Of a DNA stretch of 21,232 nt, positions 1 through 10,355 are shown in pieces. Location of the stretch: NCBI GenBank assembly GCA_015179045.1, contig WHUZ01000234.1:1-21232 (forward strand). Reading direction: 5' to 3'. The notes below the pieces were generated by a model. The model ran no database searches. It was not told the DNA's origin and saw only the letters and a program-made list of their open reading frames with translations. The position numbers and the translations under genes were made by a program. Within the stretch, counting starts at the first letter, position 1. Each line of letters begins with the position of its first letter. This stretch comes from Kalaharituber pfeilii. Lineage: Eukaryota > Ascomycota > Pezizomycetes > Pezizales > Pezizaceae.

Positions 1-360
1 ACATTATACTACTTTTCAAAATCCCTCCATAATGTCTACATAAGCTGGTCCCTCCAATTTATCCATTTACAATTAATAGACCAACTATTTCTCTTAAACA
101 GAACAATTGGGACTGCAAATTCATGGAATTCTCTCTCCTTCCCTAACTCATAAAGAAGATGATAGAGAATTTGATCACCACTATAGCAAAGTCATACTAA
201 GTATGATATCTAACCCCACTAACATCTTATAGTATACAGATAAAGGAAAGAAGCAACAAATATACTAGTAAGAAACTAGAAGATTTATATGCCCATCTTT
301 AAGCCTATCCAAACTACCTCTCTATTATAGAAATATTTCAATACTGAATCTAGTAGCCTA
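1..360. other. AT-rich sequence without a supported gene
   Basis: No open frame, RNA gene or repeat could be supported here. The Gag relic that becomes readable near 361 may begin in this stretch: the same frame is readable back to about 241 with several stops, but no start codon can be chosen. Confidence 0.4.
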
Positions 361-1630
361 ATCTAGTTTATAGTCGAGAACATAACTCTTCAGAGAGATA
401 TTAAACAGCTTACAGCCTCCATAGGACAAGCTATATATAAAACTACAACTCAAGATAGGACTGAGGCAGAATGAGCCTTCATAGACATTGCTAACCTCCA
501 AGTACAGTAAAGTTAGGTTAATTAGGAAATTAAGAACTATATCAATATATAGTATAGTTAGCTAGAGGTAAAACTTATTGAAGCTCTAAAAAAGATTAAT
601 ATATTAGTAGATACATTCAAAGATAATATGGAAACTCTTTTCTCTAAAAGTCACCGAGCTCTCTAAGATATAATATAAGAGCTTATAAGTAATCTAAATA
701 CTATGAAAGAGTAAATGATATAGCAACCGCAGAACTTCTGTTATCTTTCATTACCTGCCGCTTCTCTTTCTTTAGTACCTCTAGCTACTCTACTTTATCC
801 AGCACCTCCCCCATTACTAGAAGCTCTTAGATCCTCAGGCAGTAGTACACCTCTACTATTTCACCTGCTCTTATACTATCAAGTTTGCTTCCTAATACTA
901 CCTTCTTCTTTTCTGCCTACAAGATTACAATACTTAGAATTATGGAAAGATAGCCCAACGCCTAAAATTTCAGCCCTAAAAGCTTATAATAAGAATCTAT
1001 CTAACTTGGACAATTTTTTATACCTCATAGATGAATAGGTCTCTGCAACAGAACCATTAAAAGATCAAAGAAAGTTCTCTATACTGACCTCTAAACTTAC
1101 TAGACCCATACTCAGCTTATTCTATTATAAGGAGCTATTGATATATGAAACAGAAAAGTCTATATGGATAACCAAGTTTAAGAACTCTGCTACGATTAGA
1201 GAAGCTACTTACCAGATCTAAACAACCAAGTAGAAAGGATGTATGCAGAACTTTCTAATCAAAATAGATAAGTACCAATATATAGTATAAATTTCAGATT
1301 TAGTACTTATTTTATACATAGCTACTAATATCTAAGAGAAAGTACATAACCTTCTAGCTGGTTACTCTTCAGTATATAAAGACTAAGAGTAGTAAAAAAT
1401 AATAGCCACCTCAATTGCTGACATGCTAGGTCCTTTTAGTACTAAGTAATTAGCTTTCTCCTATACTAAGAACCCTACTACTATTACCTTCACCCCAGCT
1501 AAGAATGATACTACCTCCTCAACTCTACAAAATAAAAAGAACTAGATCCTAGAAGTATTGATTGCTAAAAGAAGGAAGAACTTAAGTGTGGAGAATCAAG
1601 TCATAAGATTGCCTATTGCAATTTCAGGAG
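361..1630 (+). pseudogene. Retrotransposon Gag relic with coiled-coil-like region and broken zinc knuckle
   Basis: From 361 to about 1560 a single plus-strand frame reads like protein although TAG, TAA and TGA codons break it repeatedly. In order it shows a polar, probably coiled-coil part (about 400-720, rich in Gln, Lys, Leu and Ile), a Pro/Ser/Leu-rich linker (about 730-930), and a Gag-like body (about 960-1500). At 1587-1619, after a one-base frame change, lies CGESSHKIAYC. This is the last three ligands (C, H, C) of a CCHC nucleic-acid-binding knuckle. The first Cys is not where it should be. Most stops sit where Gln or Trp would be expected, as C-to-T/G-to-A decay produces. The family is Gag of an LTR retrotransposon by its architecture. 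I do not recognise the exact lineage, and a LINE ORF1 is possible. No LTR for this relic was identified. Confidence 0.6.
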
Positions 1631-1873
1631 ATAGTAGACTCAAAAGGAATAGAAGAAGAAAGAGAGCAAAGAAATGAAGCCTAAGAAAGAGGATAAAGGA
1701 AGTGTTAACTCTCTCAAATCTCATATAAGAAAGAGAAGAAGGACAGATCATAGCCACCTCAAAATTCAGGCCATTAAAGAATCCAAAAGAATTATGGAAC
1801 TATCGGACTCAGAAAATAAGTAGAGGACTCTATACAGCCTAGTAGGACTCTGTACTATAGCAATCTTCTTAGT

Positions 1874-2160
1874 TGCGACATACAGTTTAAGAGTGGAAGA
1901 ACTATCAGAGCTATTATAGATTATATAGCCTCTACTCTAATTATTTCTTTGACTTTAGAAAAAGAGCTAGGACTATGACCTTAAGTAAGACCAGTTAAAA
2001 TTAAGCAAGGTAATAGCTCTTTTCGCTCTAGTAGATCTTTTGTTATTAATACTTCGTTTTTATTTTCTAGCATTCCAGTTCCTGAATCTCTTTCTTCTAC
2101 TTTAGATTATACATTGTTACTGCTAGGCGCTTTAATGTTATTAAGTGGTAGCAGTCCAGT
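1874..2160 (+). pseudogene. Possible retropepsin-like protease trace
   Basis: About 240 bp after the zinc knuckle, a plus-strand frame reads a pattern resembling a retroviral-type protease core. An Ile-Ile-Asp run is followed by Tyr-Ile-Ala (Asp codon at 1919-1921) where Asp-Ser/Thr-Gly-Ala is normal. A hydrophobic stretch ending in Glu-Leu-Gly-Leu follows. The position (after Gag) fits a gag-protease order. The active-site triad is not intact and stops interrupt the frame, so this rests on order and loose pattern only. It could be random sequence. Confidence 0.3.
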
Positions 2161-2609
2161 ATATATAATACAGCTAAAGGTGAGCAATAAAGAAGAGCAG
2201 GCAAAAAGTAAGCACTAAACTTAGAGTTTAAATAAAACTTAGGATACTACTAGTATCTTAATTCTTTCTAACTAATAGCAGAAGCTAGTACTTATATATT
2301 AAGCACTTGTTATATATAGCTTATTAACAATTAATAACATGACTATAACATGATAATATTATCTCATAAAAATAGATAAGTAAATATAGAAATAGTAACA
2401 TAATAGAAATATATAATAATATAGATCCCTTTTCCAAAACTAATAAGCAAGTAAAGCATTATCTATGTTGCAACTATGTATTATTAGTAAAGGTATTATA
2501 AGTGACACCAGTTGCTTCATAAGTACTATGCATGTATTAGTACAGTGTATGTATAAGAACCAATACACATATCTATAAGGTAACAACTGAACAACCAAAG
2601 TATACTATG
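2161..2609. other. AT-rich spacer, nothing supported
   Basis: Strongly AT-rich sequence with many TA steps and no readable frame. It may contain the decayed end of the upstream retrotransposon relic, but no LTR boundary, target duplication or polypurine tract could be placed. Confidence 0.4.
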
Positions 2610-2701
2610 GCTCACTTAGTATTGATCAGATACATCTTAGCAAGTCTTATAATAGTACGGAGGTAGTACCTTCCCAATATTTAGTAGGTCTTTACCTTTA
2701 G
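2610..2701 (+). repeat. Inverted repeat, left arm (92 bp)
   Basis: This arm runs from GCTCACTTAG to CTTTACCTTTAG and matches the reverse complement of 3692-3782 with about seven transitions and one single-base indel (hand alignment, about 91% identity). The outer edge is sharp at GCTCAC; inward the similarity fades over the next 20-30 bp. The arms enclose the minus-strand pol relic. They may be terminal inverted repeats of a DNA element, or fragments of one LTR family in opposite orientations. Confidence 0.8.
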
Positions 2702-2957
2702 TTATAATATTACTTCCTGTCTTAGAGGTCCTTTATCTTGAAAGCCTACTAAGTCAACCTAAGAGTACTATTGACCCTTTAGTAGGTTAGTGAAGTTATC
2801 TTTTATAGCTAAGCAATTCAGTATACCATAATATATAGTACTTGTTTATTAATATCTTTTGTATTAATAGCTGATGGTAAGACTGGTATGTCCTGTACAA
2901 TAGTATTAGATATATTAAGTACTAGTTCACATAGTACTTAGATGAAATTTAAAGCCT
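2702..2957. other. Sequence downstream of the pol relic, possible LTR remnant
   Basis: On the minus strand this interval follows the last codon of the decayed pol tail, so the 3' LTR of that element would be expected here and in the adjoining repeat arm. It is AT-rich. No TG...CA termini or polypurine tract could be placed with confidence. Confidence 0.3.
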
Positions 2958-3641
2958 TTAGACATTCAGGTCTCTGAGCTTGTATGGATTATTCTTATAG
3001 AACTCTCTGAGTAGTTCAATACTACCTTGAAGGTTTACAAGTGGTTCCTATATATTATTATTTTTATGATATTCTTACTAATGGATTCAGTATTTGACCT
3101 AACCTCGGACCCTTTTACTATCAATGATATAGTCAATATTATAGTAGAGTTCTTCTTTATTATCATCAAGGTCTATTTAATGCTTATTTCAGACTCAGTA
3201 TAGCTTTAGAAGGCTGGTATGGATAACTTTGTGTAGGTGAATGCCTCAGAGTAAGTCAAGCTTATATGTATGCTGATTAACAACTCTTTTGACCTTATAG
3301 AGACTAATATACTTATTGTTAAGTACCCTATTATTGTTAGTAACAACTTGGAGGTTGCATCAGTCAATAAAAACTTGATCTCCTACTTGGAACTGATGAA
3401 ACTTTTCAATGTGAAGTTGAGACCTCTTGTCATTTATCTTCTTGAGAGTGTTGTAGATGTCATTATGAACCATAGTTATCTAGTTAAGCTAGTTTTCTAC
3501 TATAGGTAATGTGAAGATATAGTTATCCAAAATATGAATGGTCTTTAAGTTGAATCTATATAAGCTTTCAAAGGGTGTATAACCATAGGTAGAGGTATGT
3601 GAGGAGTTGTAAGTAAACTTGGCTAGGAGTAGCCAAGTAGT
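2958..3641 (-). pseudogene. Chromovirus pol C-terminus relic (integrase tail and chromodomain)
   Basis: One minus-strand frame can be followed from about 3641 to a TAA at 2958-2960 without an indel. It starts with the integrase C-terminal signature LAKFTYNSS (about 3623-3597) and GYTPFES (3584-3564). Next come a helical, basic stretch and the VGDQVFID strand (ending near 3363), and then an IHTSLLKLY segment equivalent to the HPVFHVSLLK block of Ty3/gypsy integrases. A chromodomain follows, beginning at about 3160 with acidic residues and IIDSKRVRG; the domain reads histone marks and guides integration in chromoviruses. The catalytic integrase core, RT and everything upstream are absent, so the relic is 5'-truncated near the inverted repeat at 3692. 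Stops are numerous and mostly occupy Arg, Gln or Trp positions (for example TGA TGC where CGA CGC, Arg-Arg, is likely). Confidence 0.8.
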
Positions 3642-3691
3642 TCAATAGTTTTAATGATCATGACAGAAGATATAGAGGTATTGTGTTACAG

Positions 3692-3782
3692 CTAAAGGTA
3701 AAGACCTACTAAATATCAGGAAGGTACTACCTCTATACCATTATAAGACTTGCTAAGATGTATTGATTAATACTAGGTGAGC
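3692..3782 (-). repeat. Inverted repeat, right arm (91 bp)
   Basis: This is the reverse complement of 2610-2701 with about seven transitions and a one-base gap. It ends at GTGAGC, only about 2 bp before the start of dispersed repeat copy A at 3785. Copy A may therefore have been truncated when the element carrying these arms arrived. Confidence 0.8.
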
Positions 3783-3784
3783 TG

Positions 3785-5195
3785 TATCTGCAAGAAAATT
3801 TTTCATATCCCAAGGCATTATATGCGTTAAATGCACCAATGCCACAAGACATTAACTACTTTATATAGTGACATACCCTTTTTATATACAGGGTCCAGAT
3901 ACCACTCTGAATCAGCTCACCTCTACAATAGGAGAGTATTTACTGTGGCATCCAGTAATTCGCACTTTTTACATTATACATTATGAATTTAGAAGTATAT
4001 TATTAACTACAACCCAGACAACCCTATGTTGTAAACTCCAGCTTTTAAGTATCTTTGTTTTGAACTACAACTCAATTTTGCCTCTGTTCTTAACAATAGT
4101 TTCAATCGAGTTATATTCTTAACTACATATTGAATTCACCAATATTCTCAACATTCTGACACAAACTGTATTATATTACTAAAGTTGAAATTCCTTATAG
4201 ACATAGCTAGTTGAATGTCCGACCTTGGAAATATCAGATTTCCTTCTCAATGTATGCTATCTTTTATGGCGTTATAGAATATTCTATCAATATAAGTAAC
4301 ACAAGACTCCCAAAATATGAAATTCCAGATATCTGATGCATGCAGTAAGTATAGGTTTATGCCTTATTTTCAGTCTGATATAGTAGTTACTAATGTAAAC
4401 TTTTATAAATATAATAGATGATATTATACTTGTAGTTACTTAAATAGATATTTTTACCTCTTGTTTACAATACGGCACACTTTCAATATAACACATAAAG
4501 ACCAGGAGATAATGAACAATCATAAAAGTAAGAAATAGTAATAAAGGAGGAGGAAACAAGTAGAAAGCGACCTAAAGTAGACACAGCATATGGTTTCACT
4601 ATCAGTTTGCAGAAAACAAGACATTAAACAACTAGAGATAAGAAACAATTAGGAACAAGAAAGAAAAGTATGTATTAGAGAACATATAGAGAAAAGGAGG
4701 TGACAAAAATAAAGAAATCAAAAAGATGGGAAAAGCTAGGAAAGTAAGACCTGATACAATATATCAGTACAGTGTACTAGCCCTGATGCACCATATCCTG
4801 CTTAGTAGATGCATCACTTTGGGCTGGAGTTGCCTGTCATGTAGTAGTAGGCTAGTCTCTATAGAGGTGGTGATTGAATAGCTACTCTCTTAACTCTATC
4901 TCATACTGATCTATATTGCCCACTATACTATACACTACCATCTCCTGGTCTATGGGCCTTGTTTTTTGGAGAAGCTGATCCTTCACCTCTACCTTTACAT
5001 TTGCCACAATAAGATCTTGAACCTGGTCTGAATGATCCTCTCAGGCCTTAATAAGGTGGTTGTAAATATGTTAGTAACTCTCCTTGTAATGTTAGATTTG
5101 TACTTACAAAAAGTAGTTTCAAATTTGAAGGCAATACTGTTTTGGTTGAAAGTTTCAAGACTCCATGCCTTTAGACAATGCCGTATCATGCTGGC
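3785..5195 (+). repeat. Dispersed direct repeat, copy A
   Basis: This stretch is collinear with 18279-19709. Shared landmarks are GCAAGAAAATTTTT at the left edge, a block around GACATACCCTTTTTA (3868 versus 18362), a GGAGGAGGAAACAAGTAGAAAG block (4545 versus 19039) and the coding block near TTTCAAATTTGAA. Differences are mostly transitions. Copy A lacks a 10-bp segment (GGCTTGCTGC) present in copy B. Homology ends only because copy B is interrupted at 19709, so the true unit continues rightwards in copy A, probably at least to the start of the decayed gene near 6311. The left part (3785-4776) holds no supported gene. Confidence 0.85.
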
Positions 5196-5572
5196 TACCA
5201 GGCAGATAAATTGTTTATTTATTCTATCTAGGAATTCAGGATCAATATTGCTCCACATTTTTATACTTATAAAGTACTTATTCTAGATTAATTCAACAAT
5301 TTCTTCAGCCATGAACTGATTTTCCATCCCTTATGAGAGTATGCATCAGTTCAACTACTTGTTGTATTGGAGTACCTACCATGTGATATTTTTCCTCACA
5401 TACAAAATGATTATAGAGTAGCAACTCCTTCACTTTGGCAACTTTTGTCTCTGCTGAGAGATGATTAAGTCTATACAGATTTATCACTGTATCTTGGCAC
5501 TCATATACCAACTGTGATCTTACTCTTGAATAGATGCTCTTGAGCTACAAGATGTCAGTAATCATAATGGTC

Positions 5573-5637
5573 CTATTGGAATAAGATATATTGACTTATA
5601 TATGAATCAATGGATTTAATTTTAACTTTATACTCAC
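5573..5637 (-). other. Candidate intron 2 of the unknown gene (65 bp)
   Basis: On the minus strand the interval starts GTGAGTATAAAG and ends TTCCAATAG, a standard fungal donor and acceptor at typical fungal length. Coding-like sequence lies on both sides. The exon phases do not match exactly, so either a frame break is nearby or one splice site is wrong. Confidence 0.45.
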
Positions 5638-5977
5638 CCAGCCTATCCTAAGCCATACCTCATGATTCTTCAAGTATGTCTACTACTTCATCAGCACTTA
5701 ATAGTAGATAATCAAAAAGTATTAAATTTTTAACAATCTCCTCCACCCAGATTACTAACTCTTAATATGTAGGAAGAATGCTGTAGAACACTCAAGATCG
5801 GACCTCTCTATAAGTTTGTTGTTGAACTAGATTGCGAGAGTCAATCTCTGCCTCAGAATGTTGTTGAGATTCCTCTATGTCAAATTCCGGCTCCTCTTCA
5901 TCATTGAGATCCTGACTTAGATTCTCTACATCCTAGTTTCTACCATCATTGCTTGAATCACATTTATCTGGAATTAT

Positions 5978-6032
5978 CTATCAAATAAGTAAGTTTAAGG
6001 ATTTACCAAGAGATAGAGTATTTTAAACTCAC
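5978..6032 (-). other. Candidate intron 1 of the unknown gene (55 bp)
   Basis: The minus strand reads GTGAGTTTAAAA at the donor, ACTTACTTAT as a plausible branch site about 15 nt before the end, and TTTGATAG at the acceptor. Length and signals are typical of filamentous ascomycetes. It separates a basic N-terminal segment from an acidic one. Confidence 0.55.
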
Positions 6033-6765
6033 CTATATAATCATTCTTTTACCTATTACTTTCTTGACCATAATACAAACCTTCGATTTCTGCCTTATTT
6101 TCATACAAGATTATCACTTCTTAGACTTCTCTACTAGCGTACTATCATTATTTATCTTGGCTCTCCTTCTAGTGGATGTACTGCTAGATATTTCAGATAT
6201 TGAATCAAGTTTAGTAGTAGATGAGAGGAAAAGAGAAGAATAATGAGGAGTAGACAGAGACTGAGTGAAATAGATAGAGTACAAGAGAAAAGATAAAGGA
6301 TCATGAATCAAGGAAGCTATATATCACTTGATATACTCTTCAGTTTCTCTTATATCTATCAAAATCCTACTATCAGTGCATATATTCTCAGTCTGGAATA
6401 GGTTGGTAGGCATTCTTAGTTGGAAGTTCATGAGATCCTATTACCATGCATTATATTAGTCGGCCAGCATGCTTGGTCCTCACAAGAGAAGCTCATGAGA
6501 TTGTATCACTTGTATATTATGCCAGTCCGCTGATGCACTGGGTCCTTGCAAGGGAAGTATGCAAATGTTCCATGTGCTTGTTAATTAAGGTCTCAATTTA
6601 AATTGCTATAAATATGGTACTTGTTTAGAAAGTATTAGAATAGCTTTAATAAGCGAGTATTTATCACAGTCAGAAAGAGAAGTAAATATCATAGGTAAGA
6701 GAGATAGATAATATAGAAGTAGAAGAAATAAAGAAGCCAGACAATAGAGAAATAGAAAACATAAG

Positions 6766-6799
6766 ATAAAATAAAAATAAAAATAAAAATAAAAATAAT
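6766..6799 (+). repeat. A-rich microsatellite, 6-bp period
   Basis: The unit AAAAAT is repeated about five times in tandem (ATAAAATAAAAATAAAAATA...). It yields a spurious Tyr/Phe-rich frame on the opposite strand. Confidence 0.9.
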
Positions 6800-8143
6800 A
6801 TGAATACAAATAACAAATTTAAAATCAAAGACATTCTATTTGAGTCAGTCAACCTATATATAGTATTGGACTGCCTTTGGCATGCAGCCGCAATCCTACT
6901 CCAGGACTGATAATTATGTAAATTACACAGAAAAAAACTTGCTTTCAATGCTAGGTCAAAGCAAGAATAGGGGAAAACAGTAAAAGGGAATAAAAAAGAA
7001 AGACAAAAATAACAAATTCTAAAATCAAGACATTTAATATAAAATAACCCAGCTGCCTGTCCTCAGCATCAGACCCCTTCTATGTGATATTTCCTTTACT
7101 TTAAACTAATTATAGAGTAATTCATAATGGTCTATCTTATACATTTTATTTAGTACAAATCAATGAGTGTAAAACTAAAAAACTAACAAGGAACAATGTA
7201 CTATGTGATCTCAAATGACTCCCTTTGCTCGCTTCTAATGGTTTAGTGTAGCAATCCTAGCTGCTCTTTCTGCAGCTTCTGTTCAGCAACAGCAAGTCAT
7301 AGCTTTTGTTCAGTCTCCTATCTTTTCTTGCATACATTAATAAGAAGGGCTTTGAATACTTCATATACTTAGTTATTATTATATGCCAAGAGAGCTTTGG
7401 CAGATCTTTTGAATCTAACCATTCTGTTAGCTTTGTCCTCCAATTTATCTTCTCCTGCTTGTTGCTTACATGTAAAATTATTAGTGATATAATAGGTTTT
7501 TAGGGCACTCCTTTATATGGTATATTCTATATCCTTATCTCCTCATTCCAATAGCACCTTGAAGTTGGATATTTCATCCTTTTTGGTAACTATTTTTCCT
7601 GCCATGTGGGATCAGATAACTGACCCATTGGATATTTACTAGCTCTATTTCGGAAATAACTTAAAGGAGTGATTATCTCTATTCTATAATATAAATACTA
7701 TGAATCAAAATTGAAATACTGTTGTGCTCACAATTTACAGGAGTTTAGATCTTTAATTGTACTCAACATCGGATTATATACCTAGAGTTCTTTTTGAAAA
7801 ATATCGCAGAACCTAAAATAAGAGTAGTTTGATTCTGACATGTACTTGAGAATTATCTTATAGGTAGATTGAACAACTAATTGTTTGCTTGTTTTAGAGT
7901 ATACAAAAATATGAATTCTGGTAATATTTATCTTAAATCCTCATAGCCATTCTAAATATCATGATATAGAATAAAGCAATAACTCTATCTATTTCATAGA
8001 TCCCAAACTATCATGGCTATTACTTGAATCAATGATCTATTTCTAACATTTTGACACAAGAACCATATAGATCTTGATTTCAGTTTGATCTGATCAGCCT
8101 CCTGCACTAAAACATGTCTGAATCATAATTCTGTGCTAAAATA

Positions 8144-8225
8144 CACTTGCCTTCAGATATGTTTTGGAAGATATCCAATTGCCGCACTGGATCACACTTA
8201 CCTCAGAACATGTTCTGGAAGACAC
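8144..8225 (+). repeat. Partial direct duplication, period about 51 bp
   Basis: CACTTGCCTTCAGATATGTT at 8144 recurs as CACTTACCTCAGAACATGTT at 8195, each followed by CTGGAAGA or TTGGAAGA. About 30 bp per unit are similar, with mostly transition differences. The small open frame across it is a by-product. Confidence 0.55.
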
Positions 8226-9519
8226 TGGATCTAAAGCATCAGATTGAAACCAGAATGCTAGGATTTACCCCTGACATATATGTACTAATCTTGGGACTAT
8301 GCTTAGGTAGTTTAGGTACTATGTCAGAGTTCTAATCTTAGTAAAGCTTGCCTGATAATTATGTACTACCTCTTAGGCTAGGGAGTCTGGGTACCAGAAC
8401 AGATTTTCCACTAATTTCTTATGCTTAATTTTTCTAAAAAAAGAAAAGACTATAGGTTTCTACTTTAATTTTTTAGAAACTTCAACTCATACTCTTATAA
8501 AGCACTTGGCATACAAATTCTATAACTGATGCGAAAGGTCCACTACCTGATAGTACGAGTCTTTCACCTTCTATTATAGCCCTCTTGACTGAACTCTTTA
8601 TTCAGAAATGAATACTACTAAAACTTGTTATCCATATTATTTCAAACTTTATAGCTGTACTAGTGCTTATATAGAACACTTGTATAAGAAACATCCTGCA
8701 TATAGATGGAAGCCTATATCTGAACGAACAAATATCTTTGCATACAAGTAATGGTATTCTAATACCCTGAGTTTATCAAAAAATACTAAACTCTAGAAAA
8801 GGGATAGGAAGGATAAAAACAGACTGGAATGCATGATTGAACAAATCCATTTAGCCTATTCTGACTTTGAACTCTATAATCCTGAAACCTCTATAGATGA
8901 TAGCTTAGATTTTGAGAAAATTCACTTCAACTATCTCTCTCCCATTGATGAGGAGGATAACTTAGGGAATGTATTCTCTGACACCATAAGTCAGACTTCC
9001 ACTGCCCCTTCTATTGAGATTTGTGAAAAAACACTCCCCTTTCCTTCCGAATATAAAGCTAGAGTTCCATTATGCCAGTATATGTTTTGTTACCCCTAGA
9101 ATATCTGCTCCAATATTTTCCAACCCTTTGCCAATGCTCTAGACTACAAGCTTGCTCAGTTCTTTTCAACATCCAAGATTTCTAAATTTTATATTGATGA
9201 ATTCTTTAAAGATGGAATAATGGTAGCAGCAGGAGAGAACGATCTGATATACAGAGTCTCTTTTCATTCAAGTCACACTTTATACAAACTTCTAGATTCA
9301 ATGGCTTCCAAACCACAGTAGACTGAGGGAATCATAAAATACTGACTGGAACCTGAAGCCCAATTCTACTATTGTAATATATTATAATGTACGAAGTATC
9401 TTCTACGTCAGAGGGCCTATGTAGAGAACATGATGTGGAGTCTGGTAAAAGAGACAGACAGCAAAGGTGAGCAGATCTACAATAAAATATATACTATACA
9501 TTGGTAGTGGTACATACAG

Positions 9520-9571
9520 GTAATATAATTACATTCTACTTATTGCATATCTTACTCATAGAGTTAGATAG
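9520..9571 (+). other. Intron in the Plavaka-type transposase relic (52 bp)
   Basis: The reading frame changes phase between the WWW block (frame ending CAG at 9517-9519) and the LTNFS block. Removing 9520-9571 (GTAATATAATT...GTTAGATAG) joins the two in phase, giving a Gln-Leu-Ile-Leu-Pro junction just before the IPILLA strand, as expected in this family. A CTTAC branch-like motif lies inside at 9551. Nearby AG alternatives at 9561 and 9567 give the wrong phase. Confidence 0.65.
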
Positions 9572-10355
9572 CTCATATTACCAATTAGATTTATACTTAT
9601 CCCAATTCTTCTTGCCTTTAATGTGACATACCTTACCAACTTTTCCAATAGTAAAAAGCTATGGCCTCTCTATCTTAGTATAGATAATATTATATCTCGA
9701 GTCTGAAACATGCCCTCAATGAATGCTTGGATTCTCCTAGCTCTTCTGCTGATTTTATCTAAAAGAGTTTCTAGTATTGCTAAATATTCTATTAATACCC
9801 AAAAGTAGGAGTTATTAGATGTTATCTACAAACTATTAGTGTATATACTGAAGCCACTATCCAATGCTGCATGCCATAAAGGGATTGAAATAGTGTGCGC
9901 TGATGAGCAAGTCTAACTTTGCATCCCTTATGTCTCTAGATGGCTTGCTGATCATCCTAAAAACTATACCATATATAGCATAAAGTCAAATCTATACACA
10001 ATTTGTAGTTTGTTAAAAGAACACTTAGGTGAATTACCTGAAGTTGGCTGTGAATACCCTAAATAAGACCACAAAGCCTATACCACTGCTTATTGCAAAT
10101 CCAACAAAAAGGATCTTCTATTCGATAGTATAAAGTATATAGAAAATGCATTATGGTCACTCCTAGACATTATCCTGCATGAGCTTGTTCAAGCCAATAT
10201 TCTCTACTACTTATTCCTTGGCATCACTAGTACTGATCATATGATGAAGTAGATTTAAGTATTTCTTGAAAAGTATGACTACCTAGTCCCATTCGATTAT
10301 GTATGGAAGAGATTACCTATTTACTCTGAATTTCATCTCCTAGAAAGACTTATAG

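Larger units (their letters stand above)
4777..6311 (-). pseudogene. Decayed minus-strand gene of unknown function, probably with introns
   Basis: I do not recognise this protein. Read on the minus strand, a possible start is ATG at 6309-6311. It opens a Ser/Thr-rich, then basic segment ending in EKSKK. After a first candidate intron (5978-6032) comes an acidic Glu/Asp-rich stretch (about 5960-5800). After a second (5573-5637) a helical region contains VYECQDTVINLYRL (near 5510-5470) and PIQQVVELMHTLIRDG (near 5385-5320). A one-base frame change near 5300 leads to MWSNIDPEFLDRINKQF (5258-5208) and TFNQNSIAFKFETTFCKYKS (about 5153-5094). The C-terminal part follows a 10-bp deletion near 5068 and contains YEIELRE; it ends at TAG 4777-4779. 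Stops and frame breaks make it nonfunctional. The C-terminal third is present in copy B (19285-19699) with most residues kept, so it was once a real coding sequence. No membrane segment or known catalytic motif is visible. It could be a transposon accessory protein. Confidence 0.6.
6312..8607. other. AT-rich spacer upstream of the transposase relic
   Basis: No gene could be supported in about 2.3 kb. It holds an A-rich simple repeat near 6766, a short partial duplication near 8144, and a possible hairpin with 11-bp arms (TTTCTAAAAAA at 8431-8441, its complement at 8469-8479). The right end of repeat unit A and the 5' terminus of the Plavaka-type element should both lie here. I could not find terminal inverted repeats that would place them. 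Confidence 0.5.

Noticed and set aside
3617..3638. Perfect 9-bp stem, 4-base loop (ACTTGGCTA...TAGCCAAGT)
   Set aside because: It falls inside the integrase-tail coding relic, has no T-run or other terminator or regulatory context, and could arise by chance in the codons of that block.
3868..4122. Plus-strand open frame with an aligned counterpart at 18362-18658
   Set aside because: The pair exists because repeats A and B are duplicates. Amino-acid replacements are frequent and conservative and non-conservative changes are mixed, copy A has a stop where B reads on, and no domain is visible. I see no sign of coding constraint.
6670..6948. Minus-strand Leu/Phe/Tyr-rich frames that look like membrane segments
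   Set aside because: The hydrophobic composition is produced by the AAAAAT microsatellite and surrounding A-rich sequence.
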